53,808 bases of DNA from Cytophagales bacterium (GTDB taxonomy: Bacteria; Bacteroidota; Bacteroidia; Cytophagales; 172606-1). Below, one piece after another: positions 19,345-28,276 of this stretch. How positions within the stretch are numbered: position 1 is the first letter of the stretch; each line of letters begins with the position of its first letter. Location of the stretch: the NCBI GenBank assembly GCA_030448185.1, contig JAUJNL010000039.1, forward strand, positions 1 to 53,808, given 5' to 3'. The translations under genes were made by a program, and so were the position numbers. The notes below the pieces were generated by a model that did not search any database, was not told the origin of the DNA, and saw only the letters and a list, made by a program, of their open reading frames with translations.

Positions 19345-20382
19345 ATGAATTCTGTTAACTTTCTTATTCGAAAAACTACTTTAACCTTAACCTCTTTCCT
19401 GCTTATAAGTCTGCTTTCCGCCTGGCATTCGCCGGAGATGCAATCTGCAGCGTCTATTGCAGATGATTTTAAATTCTATACGCAGAAATTATCCGAAACC
19501 CAATTGACCTTTGATATGGTGCCCGTGCAGGGCGGGGAATTTATGATGGGCAGTCCGGAAACGGAAAAAGGGCGCAAACCGGATGAAGGTCCCCAGCATA
19601 AAGTAAAAATTGATCCCTTCTGGATGGGCAAGCACGAAACCACCTGGGACTTGTATGAACTGTTTGTGTACGGTGGCGGCGATGCCCCGATGACCAAGCA
19701 GGGTAAAACGGTAAAAGTGTCTGGTCTGGTGGATGCCGTTACCCATCCGACCCCTCCCTATACAGAAATGTCTTTTGGTATGGGAAAGGTAGGATTTCCG
19801 GCCGTGAATATGACTCAGTATGCGGCCCTGCAATATTGTAAATGGCTGACGGCCAAAACGGGCTTTTTTCACCGGCTGCCCACCGAAGCCGAATGGGAAT
19901 ACGCCTGCCGGGCCGGTACGAATGCGACTTATTCTTTTGGCGATGATCCGGCGAAATTGGGTGAGTACGCCTGGTTTTTTGACAACAGCAACAATAAGTA
20001 CCAGAAAATCGGCACTAAGAAACCGAATCCCTGGGGCTTACACGATATGCATGGCAATGTAGCCGAATGGACCTACGACCAATACCTACCTGACGCTTAC
20101 GCCAAGGCAGGACAAAGCGCCGTAGCTAACCCGGTGATTAAACCAACCAAATTGTATCCGCATGCAGTGCGGGGCGGTTCCTGGGACGATGATGCTGACC
20201 GGTTGCGGAGTGCAGCCCGCCGGCCTCCAACCCGAAATGGAAGCAGCGTGACCGCAGATTCCCGAAGCGACTGGTGGTTGACTGATGCTTCTTTTGTCGG
20301 CTTCCGGGTGGTTCGGCCCCTGAAGCAGCCTTCCAAAGAGGAAATTGCCCAGTACTGGTTGCAGGCCATTAAGGATATATAA
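19345..20382 (+). CDS. SUMF1/FGE-sulfatase-domain exported protein
   Basis: 345 residues. An N-terminal hydrophobic stretch (TLTLTSFLLISLLSAWHS, about residues 12-29) indicates export. The formylglycine-generating-enzyme-like domain spans about 55-325: MVPVQGGEFMMGSPETEKG, DEGPQHKVKIDPFWMGKHET, YCKWLTAKTGFFHRLPTEAE, YACRAGTNATYSFGDD, NPWGLHDMHGNVAEW, AVRGGSWDDDADRLRSAARR and SFVGFRVVR. The paired cysteines used for oxygen activation in true FGE are not in the expected RGGSW-to-GFRVVR segment, so I infer a structural or other catalytic role as in many Bacteroidota paralogues. An oxidoreductase gene follows in the same direction about 270 bp on. Confidence 0.88.
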   Translation: MNSVNFLIRKTTLTLTSFLLISLLSAWHSPEMQSAASIADDFKFYTQKLSETQLTFDMVPVQGGEFMMGSPETEKGRKPDEGPQHKVKIDPFWMGKHETTWDLYELFVYGGGDAPMTKQGKTVKVSGLVDAVTHPTPPYTEMSFGMGKVGFPAVNMTQYAALQYCKWLTAKTGFFHRLPTEAEWEYACRAGTNATYSFGDDPAKLGEYAWFFDNSNNKYQKIGTKKPNPWGLHDMHGNVAEWTYDQYLPDAYAKAGQSAVANPVIKPTKLYPHAVRGGSWDDDADRLRSAARRPPTRNGSSVTADSRSDWWLTDASFVGFRVVRPLKQPSKEEIAQYWLQAIKDI

Positions 20383-20418
20383 GCTGATGTGCTGAGTGGT
20401 TGATATGAGGATGGCTAC

Positions 20419-20553
20419 CTTGTTGAATTGTTCGATGGCTAAATTGTTAAATGGCTGAAAAAGCACTCAGCAATATTTCCCCAAAGAATTATTCAGAGAA
20501 AAACAATTCAACAATTCAACAATTCAACAATTCAACAATTCAACAATTCAACA
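20419..20553. repeat. Palindromic intergenic repeat with 8-nt period, perfect AACAATTC array in one arm
   Basis: The left arm is made of degenerate 8-mers: GAATTGTT, CGATGGCT, AAATTGTT, AAATGGCT (20424-20455). The right arm has six perfect AACAATTC units (20502-20549) plus a partial one, complementary to the GAATTGTT unit. It lies between the SUMF1-like and Gfo/Idh genes. Confidence 0.85.
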
Positions 20554-20654
20554 TAGGACAATCTTTTATTGGCACGCCAGCTTGTTACCAACTTGTTAAC
20601 TAATAAGCACATATACTTACATTTTTCCACTCATTTACTCTAAATTCTACCCCT

Positions 20655-21998
20655 ATGAATCTACTTGACAATAATGCTCTTAGCGGATCTTCCCGCCGAG
20701 ATTTTATGAAGGGTTCCGTACTGGCTGCGGGTGGCCTGCTACTTAATGGCTTGCCCTTTGAGGCAAGTGCGTATACCAAAGGCAGCGATATGCTAAAAGT
20801 AGCCCTGGTCGGTTGTGGTGGCCGGGGTACCGGCGCGGCCGTACAAGCCCTGAAAAACACTGGTTTCCCTAATGTGCAACTAGTAGCTATGGCTGATGCC
20901 TTTCGGGACCGGCTCGATGAAAGCTTCAAGAACTTGTCGGAAAATGCTGAGATAAAAGGAAAGCTTAAAGTAACCGAAAAGACTAAATTCGCCGGGTTCG
21001 ATGCGTACAAAAACGCCATTGCCCTGGCTGACGTTGTAATCCTGGCAACGCCTCTCCGGCTTCCGGCCCATTCATTTTGAAGAAGCGGTAAAGCAGGGCA
21101 AGCATATCTTTATGGAAAAACCCGTTGCTACCGATGCGCCGGGGGTACGGAAAAGTGCTGGCTGCCGCTGAGGAAGCCAGAAAAAAACCTGAAAGTAGTG
21201 GTGGGTTTGCAGCGGCATTACCAGAACAATTACCTGGAAGCCCTGAAACGGGTGCAGGACGGTATGATTGGAGATATTGTAGCGGCGCAGGTATACTGGA
21301 ACAGCCCCGGCGTATGGGTACGGCAGCGTCAGCCCAGCATGACTGAAATGGAGTACCAGATGCGGAACTGGTACTACTTCAACTGGCTCTGCGGCGACCA
21401 CATCAACGAACAGCACATTCACAATATTGACGTGGGTAACTGGTTCAAAGGCGCTTATCCAGTGAAGGCTTCCGGTACCGGCGGCGGCCTGCTGGGTAGT
21501 GGCAAGGATTATTGCGAAATTTTTGACCATCAGTCCTTGGTGTTTGTATACGCTGATGGTATTGTTATTTCCAGCCACTGTCGTCACTTCGAAGGCACGG
21601 CCAGCAATGTTTCTGAGACCCTGATCGGAACTAAGGGACGACTGGAACTGGATGGTGGCAATAAAGCTATTATCCGCGACCTGAAAGGAACCGTGTTGTA
21701 CCGTCACCGGGGCGAAGAGGATCCGAACCCCTACCAGACGGAACACGATGTGTTATTTGCAGCTATCAAGAACAATACAGCCCACAATGACGCCGAGTTC
21801 GGGGCCAAAAGTACCATGACCGCCATTCTGGGCCGGATGGCTACCTATTCCGGGCAAATCATTAACTGGGAAGATGCCATCAACTCTGAACTCAGCATTA
21901 TGCCGAAAGAGTTTGACTGGAAGGCCGCCACTCCGACCAACCCCGATGCCAACGGGTTCTACCCGATTCCGGTTCCGGGCAAGACAAGAGTATTGTAG
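20655..21998 (+). pseudogene. Tat-exported Gfo/Idh/MocA-family oxidoreductase, three indels
   Basis: Starts with a twin-arginine signal (SRRDFMKGSVLAAGGLLLNG), then the Rossmann fold LKVALVGCGGRGTG. Across frames come [25 protein letters not shown] (the EKP motif), VVVGLQRHYQNNYLEAL, NWLCGDHINEQHIHNIDVGN and a C-terminal domain ending at 21998; total about 445 residues. The breaks are an extra T near 21053, an extra A at 21151-21154 and an extra A in the A-run 21181-21187; undoing them restores a continuous frame. Such enzymes oxidise sugars or cyclitols with NAD(P) in the periplasm. The homopolymer breaks favour sequence error over decay. Confidence 0.85.
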
Positions 21999-22020
21999 AA
22001 GTTGAGCAAAATATACTACG

Positions 22021-22055
22021 AACCGGGGCAATGTGTAAATTGCTCCGGTTTTTTT
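22021..22055 (+). terminator. Rho-independent terminator after the oxidoreductase
   Basis: AACCGGGGCAAT (22021-22032) pairs with ATTGCTCCGGTT (22039-22050) over 12 positions with one G-T wobble, around a 6-nt loop, followed by a T-run to 22055. Confidence 0.9.
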
Positions 22056-22135
22056 ATGGATTAAAGCTATCTTTTCGGGATAGATTGCATGAATCATAAT
22101 ATCACTCCGGTGCGAGAGTAAATCGTAACTGTCCA

Positions 22136-23845
22136 TCAATTGAATATTGCAGGCAATACAATATGATGATTGACGAGAATGGCAGTTAATTGTTCTATCT
22201 TTTGGAGATTCTCCATTTCCTTGCGGTGCATCTCTTCCTGGGTAGCCTGCAACTCTTCCATATTCTGCCGCATTTCCTCCTCCTGGGCCCGCATCGCTTC
22301 CGACTGTAGCTGTGAGGCTTCCAGTAACTGAGTAGTGCGGGCATTGATTTTAACGCTGGCCAGGGTAGAAGCAATGTTTTCGCTGAGCTTTTCCACGAAG
22401 TTTATCTCGTGCGGGGCCAGTTGATGGAAGGAGGCAATCTCCAGTACGCCCTCAATCTTATCGTTCACTTTTAAGGGCATAATCAGCAAAGCCCTGGGGG
22501 TAGCGTCTCCCAAACCCGAAGTGATGGTGATATAATCCTGGGGAATATCAGTTAGATAGATTTTTTCCCCTTCCAGATACGTCTGTCCTACGAGACCTTG
22601 CCCCACCTGAATGGATTTTTCCAGGTATTTCTTCCGGTTGAAGGCATAGCAGGAAAGAAGTTCTAGCCGGACATCGCCTGCATTGGCATTGTTGACCAGA
22701 AACAGGCCACCTTGGTTGGCCTTCAGATACTTAACCAGGTCTGCAATCAGCAGATCTCCTAAACGGCTCAAGTCGTTGTTGGTACGAAGCATTTCCGAAA
22801 ATTTAGCGATTCCTTCCGTTGTCCATTGACGTTTAGCGTCTTCTTCAGCTACTTTTTTGAGACTGTCTCTCATCTCGATAAGCGAGTAGCCCAGGGTGTC
22901 TTTCTCACTCAATGGCTGGTAGACAATCGATAACCTGCCTGATCCGATGGATTTAGCAAAATCAGCTTTTTGTCTTAATCCTTCCGAAAGGTTATTGATG
23001 CCTTTGGCTAATATCCCGATTTCATCCGAGGAAGAATCTTCCAAGGTCGTATTGAAATCCCCTTCTAGAATGCGCTGGGCTTCTTGGTTAATCCTGGAAA
23101 GGCGGGAAAGCAGCTTTCGCTGGATCAGGAAATACGAGACTCCAGTGACGATAATCAGCACGGCAAAAAGCACGATACTTAAGGTAAGATACAAGTCTCC
23201 CTTGTCAGCATACACTTCCACTGCACTATTAGTACGGTTGGTAAGCATCAGGAAGAACTCGTCAATCGGCTTCATGATCTTAACTTTATCGCTATGGTAT
23301 TTCTCATCAAACATGATCCGAAGCGCTAAGGCCTGCCCTGATTCTGCCCTTTGGGCTCTGCCCGATTGACTGGCTGAGTCAGTGGGCTGCTCACGTTTCA
23401 CAAAATTGCCCTGGCTATCCCTGAACAAGCCCTTCATAGCATTCATGGCAATGGTCTCGGTAGTCACCAGATCGTTAGAGTTATCCTCCGCTTCTTTCAG
23501 CTTGGCGAATTCTTCTTCCGTAAAGCCTGCCTCCTGCATCAGGGTCTTTAAGGGAATCGTCCTCCCATCGGGGCGAGGCTTTTCTCCATTGCGGACAGAG
23601 AGCACCTGCCAGTACATTTCCTCGTATTTGTCATCATTGGTAGCCACGTAAGTGCGGGCCAGACGGGTAAGGTCATCCGAACTTTGCCGCAACTCATCGG
23701 CCAGCAGGTAAGACTGATACCGGGCCGCCTGACTTTTATTGAGGGCATTCTGATTGTGAATGATCAATCCAATCAGCCCGCCTAAAACCAATAGTACAGC
23801 TCCAGTAACTGTGTATATAAGAAAGTAGAGTTTTCTAATCGACAT
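22136..23845 (-). CDS. Membrane sensor with HAMP and GAF domains
   Basis: 569 residues. Helix 1 (about 7-28, FLIYTVTGAVLLVLGGLIGL), a periplasmic region to about 215, helix 2 (LYLTLSIVLFAVLIIVTGVS), a HAMP domain (SRINQEAQRILEGDFNTTLE with SDEIGILAKGINNLSEG), a GAF domain (about 350-490: LIADLVKYLKANQGGLFLVN, GQGLVGQTYLEGEKIYLTDI, PRALLIMPL, GVLEIASF) and a C-terminal coiled coil rich in Q, E and M. No HisKA, HATPase, GGDEF or MCP signalling domain follows, so output must pass to a partner or the protein is a truncated kinase. The C-terminus (AILVNHHIVLPAIFN) does not look conserved. The porin gene is just upstream on the same strand. Confidence 0.85.
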   Translation of the reverse strand: MSIRKLYFLIYTVTGAVLLVLGGLIGLIIHNQNALNKSQAARYQSYLLADELRQSSDDLTRLARTYVATNDDKYEEMYWQVLSVRNGEKPRPDGRTIPLKTLMQEAGFTEEEFAKLKEAEDNSNDLVTTETIAMNAMKGLFRDSQGNFVKREQPTDSASQSGRAQRAESGQALALRIMFDEKYHSDKVKIMKPIDEFFLMLTNRTNSAVEVYADKGDLYLTLSIVLFAVLIIVTGVSYFLIQRKLLSRLSRINQEAQRILEGDFNTTLEDSSSDEIGILAKGINNLSEGLRQKADFAKSIGSGRLSIVYQPLSEKDTLGYSLIEMRDSLKKVAEEDAKRQWTTEGIAKFSEMLRTNNDLSRLGDLLIADLVKYLKANQGGLFLVNNANAGDVRLELLSCYAFNRKKYLEKSIQVGQGLVGQTYLEGEKIYLTDIPQDYITITSGLGDATPRALLIMPLKVNDKIEGVLEIASFHQLAPHEINFVEKLSENIASTLASVKINARTTQLLEASQLQSEAMRAQEEEMRQNMEELQATQEEMHRKEMENLQKIEQLTAILVNHHIVLPAIFN

Positions 23846-23909
23846 AGATAAAAAATTTTGAAGGAGATGTCAGAATCAGTAAGCTTAAAACAAGGGAGTA
23901 TAAATGATG

Positions 23910-25175
23910 CTATTGGAATATAAAGCAGGTAAGCTGTAGTTTGACTTCGCCTCCGCTTTTGGTTTCAGTCTCCCGAAGACTGGTGAATCTGCCGTAGTAG
24001 ATCTGCTCATACTGCAGTTTGACGTGGAAATTGAACTCATTGACGTAATAATTAATTCCTGCTCCCATCCGGGCATTGGATGATAAGCGGTTAAAATTAG
24101 CTAGGTCACCGGCCGTAGCCTCGTCGGGCAGACCCAGAAATGGACGCTGAAGGTTTACCTGATATTGTTTTGGGGTGATATGCATCCGCTGCATTTCATA
24201 CTTAAGATAAGGCTGTAGCTTGGCCTGATTAAAGTAAAAGCCTAGTTCGGTGAAGAAAATGGACTGCTGGGGAATTAGCGGGGTAAAGGATCGGGCGTCA
24301 GTTGAGTTGCCTCCATTCAGATGCATGTAGGAGCTTTGGCACGTGATAGAGCCCGTTTTACCAACCGGTAAATCCAGAAATCCATCCAGGGCTGCGCTGA
24401 CATAACTTCCTTGCGTGTCAACGCCGCCCCTAAAGATAATAGCCGTTGTTTACCCAGCGAACTACCCATATAGTAGAGGCCTTTTTCCCGGTCCAGGAAA
24501 TTATAATTGAACCGAAAAACACTGCGGAAGGAGCATACGGATCGGTACCTCTGCCCCGGAAAAGCCCTAGCCTCCACTCAAGCCGGTCGTTGACCAGAAA
24601 TCCCCGCGCATTAATTCCAATATCCCGTCCGAAGTTGTTCTGCAGAGGACCGCTTTCAAAAAGATTATAGGGATACTGAAACCAACCGAATTCCAGCCCC
24701 ATCAGGCTAACTGGCGACTGCAATCCATTGCGGTTGATGCCCACCAGTTGCATACCAGCCAGGAGCGAAATATACCGGTTAAAAGTATGCTCTACCTGTG
24801 CATCCAGTAGTATTGGGGCTATGCTTTGAATATTTTTGGTGCCTTCAGCATCTACCAACCCAAGCGGGAGGGTAACTCAGTCTGCATAAAAAAGGAAGTT
24901 TTACGGGAGACGACTCCGCCTACCATAAACCGGGCCCGCCAGAGCTGGGCTTGTTTTGCCCACTGGCGGGTATTATCCATAGCTGGATCGGCAGGCCTGT
25001 CTTGCGTGGCTACCCCCTGTACCTGCACAAATCCGCCCACCTGTACGTGCGGCTTAAATTTTGGCAACGTATCCTCCGTTTGGCTCTGGGCACGAAAGTC
25101 CCGGAGGTTTTTCTCAGCGGAGGATGAACAGATGTAACCGCCCCACAGGAGCAGAATAAGTAGTTTTTTAGACAT
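23910..25175 (-). pseudogene. Phosphate-selective-porin-like outer membrane protein, about three frameshifts
   Basis: Four minus-strand pieces line up. 24852-25175: signal sequence LLILLLWGGYICSS, then PKFKPHVQVGGFVQVQGVA and RFMVGGVVSRKTSFFMQTEL. 24430-24858: DAQVEHTFNRYISLLAGMQL and GRDIGINARGFLVNDRLEWR. 24317-24577: FRFNYNFLDREKGLYYMGSS. 23910-24326: GINYYVNEFNFHVKLQYEQI. Alternating hydrophobic strands and the DIGINARGF/LEWRLGLFRG region recall OprO/OprP-type porins. The combined length of about 415 residues fits. Breaks lie near 24855, 24500-24520 and 24320-24370. It would be a passive outer membrane channel. The shared strand and 60-bp gap suggest cotranscription with the HAMP-GAF gene. 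Confidence 0.6.
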
Positions 25176-26095
25176 AGAAAAATAGGAACTGGGAATTTAA
25201 AAATGGGAAAACAGGTTCAGGGTCTGTCAAAAAATAATCCCGTATAGCCTAACCTGCGAGTATTCTGGCACTTTGCACAAAAGTAAATGGGAGGGAAACA
25301 ACTGGCAACCAGAGCCTTTCGCCATGCCTGTCAGATAGAAGGGATAAATAATCAACTTGCCGCTAAATCTTAGCAGTGGCAATAAATATTACCTGCCTTT
25401 AAAAGCATAGTTTCTCGTGACGCGCTGATTATTAATAAGTTGTATTTGGTAGATAACCAATGATAAGGCCGGGTTCTTCGGCATTTAGCCTGGCTAACCT
25501 TGGATAAATAATAGTATGTGCCCTGCCGTATCGGACGGCAAACACGCTGGCAAATGAGAAAAATCGTACTCCATCTAAAAATGAAGGAGAATTAGCCTTC
25601 TTACCCATCAGCTTTTCAACTTATTATCGTTTAAACCCGCATTGCTATATTGTCAACGGGACAATTAAATCAGTTAAAAACACCAGATTAATACTCCTTT
25701 AACACGTTACGCCATACCTATATCTGTGGTTGTTCCGCATTTAGCTACGCTGAGGCTGAGATAGTTGCCATGCGGAGCGAAGGAAAAGCGCATTTTAAAT
25801 GCGCCGTTCGACCATCCGCATTATTAAATGCGGATGAACACCTGAAATTGGTCATCCACTTATTAAAGTGTTAAAGTAGTATTAAATATCTCATTGGACA
25901 GGCAGCTAAAAGGGTGGCTAAAGATGGATCAGGCACGTAGCGGGAGGCGATTAAAATTGCCCCAGCTGGAAAGGATTAAATCAGAACCAAGGAGGTAATT
26001 TCCCGGATGCAATCAGCGTTTCGCAATAGGCGTTTAAAGGTGCATACTGTTTGTCTTTTCAGTCTTTTGTTTTTATTCATAAACCATTTCCCTTT
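25176..26095. other. Long intergenic region with no gene
   Basis: About 920 bp with no convincing frame on either strand. It is AT-rich and holds a nested palindrome (25770-25834, listed separately) and the 14-mer TTAGCTACGCTGAG (25741-25754) that also occurs inside the repeat at 32434-32604. A transposon-end-like GGGTCTGTCAAAAAATAATC lies at 25219-25238, but no transposase fragments were found. Confidence 0.5.
25770..25834. repeat. Nested palindrome with alternative pairings
   Basis: ATGCGGA (25770-25776) and TCCGCAT (25815-25821) enclose GCGCATTTTAAATGCGC (25788-25804). TCCGCAT can instead pair with the ATGCGGA at 25828-25834. Two competing hairpins are therefore possible. Confidence 0.7.
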
Positions 26096-26653
26096 ATGGC
26101 CGAACTTTCCAAGGAACTGCAGGAAGCAATACTGGCGATGCCCGTCAAAGAAAAAGATAAAATCTTGCTCCGCCTGATTGTTAAAGACGAAAAGCTCTGC
26201 CAGAAACTGGAATATGAGCTGTTGGAAGAAGGCGCTACCCTCGACGAACGCCGCCAGGAACTTCGCAATTTTATTGAACAGATGGTGCGTAGTAACCACG
26301 AAACACACGGCTGGCTGATGATGTATATGCGAAGCGTGAACGGTTCCATTACCCAGCACGACAAAACTACCAACGATAACTACGGCGAGGTGTCCCTGAC
26401 GCTGCACATGCTCAACCGGGTGTACGACGAACAGATGCCGCACATCCAAAAATACTCGCATCGTTCCGATACACTGGCCTCCTACGTCGCCAAGCGGACC
26501 CAGTTTATCCTGCAGAAACTGGAAAAGATGCATCCCGATTACTACATTGAATTTGAGGACGACGTGAATAAACTGCTGCAGCGGGTACACACCACCGCCC
26601 CCTCCCGCTATGCCCAGGAACTCGGTATCCCGAAGAAGTGGGTGCATGAGTGA
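26096..26653 (+). CDS. Conserved hypothetical helical protein
   Basis: 185 residues from ATG 26096 (MAELSKELQEAILAMPVKEK); an in-frame upstream start at 26051 would only add an unconserved AT-rich leader. It is soluble, mostly helical and charged: KDKILLRLIVKDEKLCQKLE, LDERRQELRNFIEQMV, then GWLMMYMRSVNGSITQHDKT and VAKRTQFILQKLEKMHPDYY. No signal peptide or membrane segment. I recognise it as a type seen in Cytophagales genomes but not a named family, and no function can be given. It is intact, and a 7-nt-periodic palindrome begins at its stop codon. Confidence 0.8.
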   Translation: MAELSKELQEAILAMPVKEKDKILLRLIVKDEKLCQKLEYELLEEGATLDERRQELRNFIEQMVRSNHETHGWLMMYMRSVNGSITQHDKTTNDNYGEVSLTLHMLNRVYDEQMPHIQKYSHRSDTLASYVAKRTQFILQKLEKMHPDYYIEFEDDVNKLLQRVHTTAPSRYAQELGIPKKWVHE

Positions 26654-26736
26654 GTTTAGGGTTTATAGTTTCTTGTTTCCGGTTTTGAAAAAATAAACTG
26701 GGGACCGGAAACTGTAAACCAGAAACTATTTTTTAG
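26654..26736. repeat. Palindromic intergenic repeat with 7-nt period
   Basis: The left arm is consecutive heptamers GTTTAGG, GTTTATA, GTTTCTT, GTTTCCG, GTTTTGA (26654-26688). The right arm, read in reverse complement, is GTTTCTG, GTTTACA, GTTTCCG followed by GTCCCCA and GTTTA (to 26736). The arms pair imperfectly and end in a T-run, so the element may terminate the preceding gene. Confidence 0.8.
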
Positions 26737-26774
26737 GCTTTTCCTTGACGTAGAAAGTGTAGACTACGTATCGC

Positions 26775-27287
26775 GTGGGTTCCCAGGAAATTACTGCTGA
26801 AGAACTGGAAGAAATCAAAAAAGATATGAACAATCCGGAAGGAGGCGCAACCATAACTGAAGCCCAGGAAGCTGCTAATACGGAAGCATTCTGGGATAAC
26901 TTTTTTAACTCCTATCTGCCAAAGCTATTTTTCCTGCTGGTACCGTTCTACACGCTGATCCTGTATGCCCTGTACCACCGGACCCGTAGTTACTACGTAG
27001 AACACCAGATTTTTTCCCTGCATTTTCACTCTTTTGTATTCGTAGCATTGCTGTTCTACCTGCTGGTCAGTTATTACCTATTGGCGCAATACGTGCTGCT
27101 TAATCAGTTATTAGTGAGCTTGTTATTGCTGGGTGTGCTGGTCTATCTTTTTCTGGCCCTCAAGCGGGTTCATCAACAGAACTTCTGGCGGACGGGGGTA
27201 AAATTTGCCCTGATGATCGGTAGCTATGCCATTTCTTTCCTGGTTTTTTCGGCCACCGCCCTGTACCTTTCTTATTTAATGGGGTAG
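26775..27287 (+). CDS. DUF3667-like membrane protein, short form
   Basis: 170 residues from GTG 26775; a stop codon sits at 26760-26762, so no longer frame is available. It matches the C-terminal half of DUF3667 proteins: LPKLFFLLVPFYTLILYALY, then the signature RTRSYYVEHQIFSLHFHSFV, followed by membrane segments FVALLFYLLVSYYLLAQYVL, QLLVSLLLLGVLVYLFLAL and FALMIGSYAISFLVFSATAL. Family members normally begin with a cysteine zinc ribbon (C-x2-C pairs), which is missing here. Either a short natural variant or a 5'-truncated gene. No function is known for the family; it would sit in the inner membrane. Confidence 0.65.
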   Translation: MGSQEITAEELEEIKKDMNNPEGGATITEAQEAANTEAFWDNFFNSYLPKLFFLLVPFYTLILYALYHRTRSYYVEHQIFSLHFHSFVFVALLFYLLVSYYLLAQYVLLNQLLVSLLLLGVLVYLFLALKRVHQQNFWRTGVKFALMIGSYAISFLVFSATALYLSYLMG

Positions 27288-27371
27288 TTGCATAGCCGTG
27301 TACTACGGAAAGGAAGCAGTACCTTGAAGAAGGAATATTGTATTGCTGTAAAGGGATAAATTAACAATAAG

Positions 27372-27379
27372 TATATTTG
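27372..27379 (+). promoter_or_regulatory. -7-like motif TATATTTG before the methyltransferase
   Basis: Exact TAnnTTTG match 15 nt before the methyltransferase ATG at 27395. TTG triplets at 27338-27340 and 27343-27345 lie farther upstream than ideal. Confidence 0.4.
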
Positions 27380-27394
27380 AAAAAAGATAGTTGA

Positions 27395-28276
27395 ATGACG
27401 GTAATTGAATTGCCAGAGGTAAAAGAAAGCAAAGAAGTATGGAATAGCTCATTGATTCTTAAGGGAGATTCCAGACAGGTTGTAAAAGAACTGCCAAATG
27501 ATTTTTATTCATGCTGTGTCACAAGTCCTCCTTATTGGGGCAAGAGAGATTATGGTTATGATACTCAGATAGGAGCTGAATTTGAAATAAATGATTATAT
27601 TAATCATTTGGTGTCCATTTTCAGAGACATTCGAAAGAAACTTAAGGAAGACGGAACGCTTTGGCTCAATTTGGGAGATTCTTATACTAGCGGAAACCGC
27701 ACCTGGAGAGCCGAAGATAAAAAAAACCCTGCCCGGGGAATGACTTATCGCCCCCCAACGCCTTCAGGACTTAAGCCCAAAGACCTAATAGGTGTTCCCT
27801 GGAAGGTTGCATTTGCCCTACAGGAAGATGGGTGGTATCTGAGATCAGATATAATCTGGTATAAACCTAATTGCCAGCCAGAATCTGTGAAAGATCGACC
27901 AACTCAATCTCATGAATACATTTTTTTGTTCTCAAAATCTGAAAAGTACTATTACGACAGCGTTAGTATAAAAGAGCCTGCTATTGAGAAAGGTAAGCTA
28001 AGGAACAAAAGAACTGTATGGCAGGTAAACACAGAACCTTTTCCAGAAGCACATTTTGCCACTTTTCCCGAAGAATTGGTTAAGCCAATAATACTTGCCT
28101 CTACTAAACCTGATCAGTTTGTGCTTGATCCTTTTTTCGGAGCGGGTACAGTAGGAGTGGTAAGTAAGAGATTAAATAGGAAGTTTCATGGAATCGAGCT
28201 TAAAAACGAGTACCTGGAAATTGCCAAAAAAAGAATTAATAATGTCCGCCAAACAACTGCCTTCCCTTATTCCTAA
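27395..28276 (+). CDS. Type II DNA methyltransferase, beta class (probable N4-cytosine)
   Basis: 293 residues. Catalytic motif TSPPYWGKRDYG lies near residue 44 and the SAM-binding motif DPFFGAGTVG near 246, in the order typical of beta-class amino-methyltransferases. SPPYWG is common among N4-cytosine enzymes. Between them are LWLNLGDSYTSGN, RPPTPSGLKPKDLIGVPWKV, WYLRSDIIWYKPN and QSHEYIFLFSKSEKYYYD. It protects host DNA from the partner nuclease, whose frame overlaps its 3' end by 35 bp. The XcyI-like partner suggests CCCGGG as the target, as for M.Cfr9I/M.XcyI; a CCCGGG lies inside this gene near 27735. AT-rich compared with amtB and hisS, which suggests transfer. Confidence 0.88.
   Translation: MTVIELPEVKESKEVWNSSLILKGDSRQVVKELPNDFYSCCVTSPPYWGKRDYGYDTQIGAEFEINDYINHLVSIFRDIRKKLKEDGTLWLNLGDSYTSGNRTWRAEDKKNPARGMTYRPPTPSGLKPKDLIGVPWKVAFALQEDGWYLRSDIIWYKPNCQPESVKDRPTQSHEYIFLFSKSEKYYYDSVSIKEPAIEKGKLRNKRTVWQVNTEPFPEAHFATFPEELVKPIILASTKPDQFVLDPFFGAGTVGVVSKRLNRKFHGIELKNEYLEIAKKRINNVRQTTAFPYS

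Noticed and set aside
20502..20553. Possible CRISPR-like array
   Set aside because: Eight-nucleotide units are contiguous without spacers and no cas gene is near; it is a simple tandem repeat in a palindrome arm.
25219..25238. GGGTCTGTCAAAAAATAATC as an insertion sequence end
   Set aside because: No matching inverted end or transposase fragment was found in the following sequence.
25976..26647. 223-residue minus-strand reading frame
   Set aside because: Lies fully antisense to the conserved 185-residue protein at 26096-26653; composition is of a shadow frame and no domain is visible.
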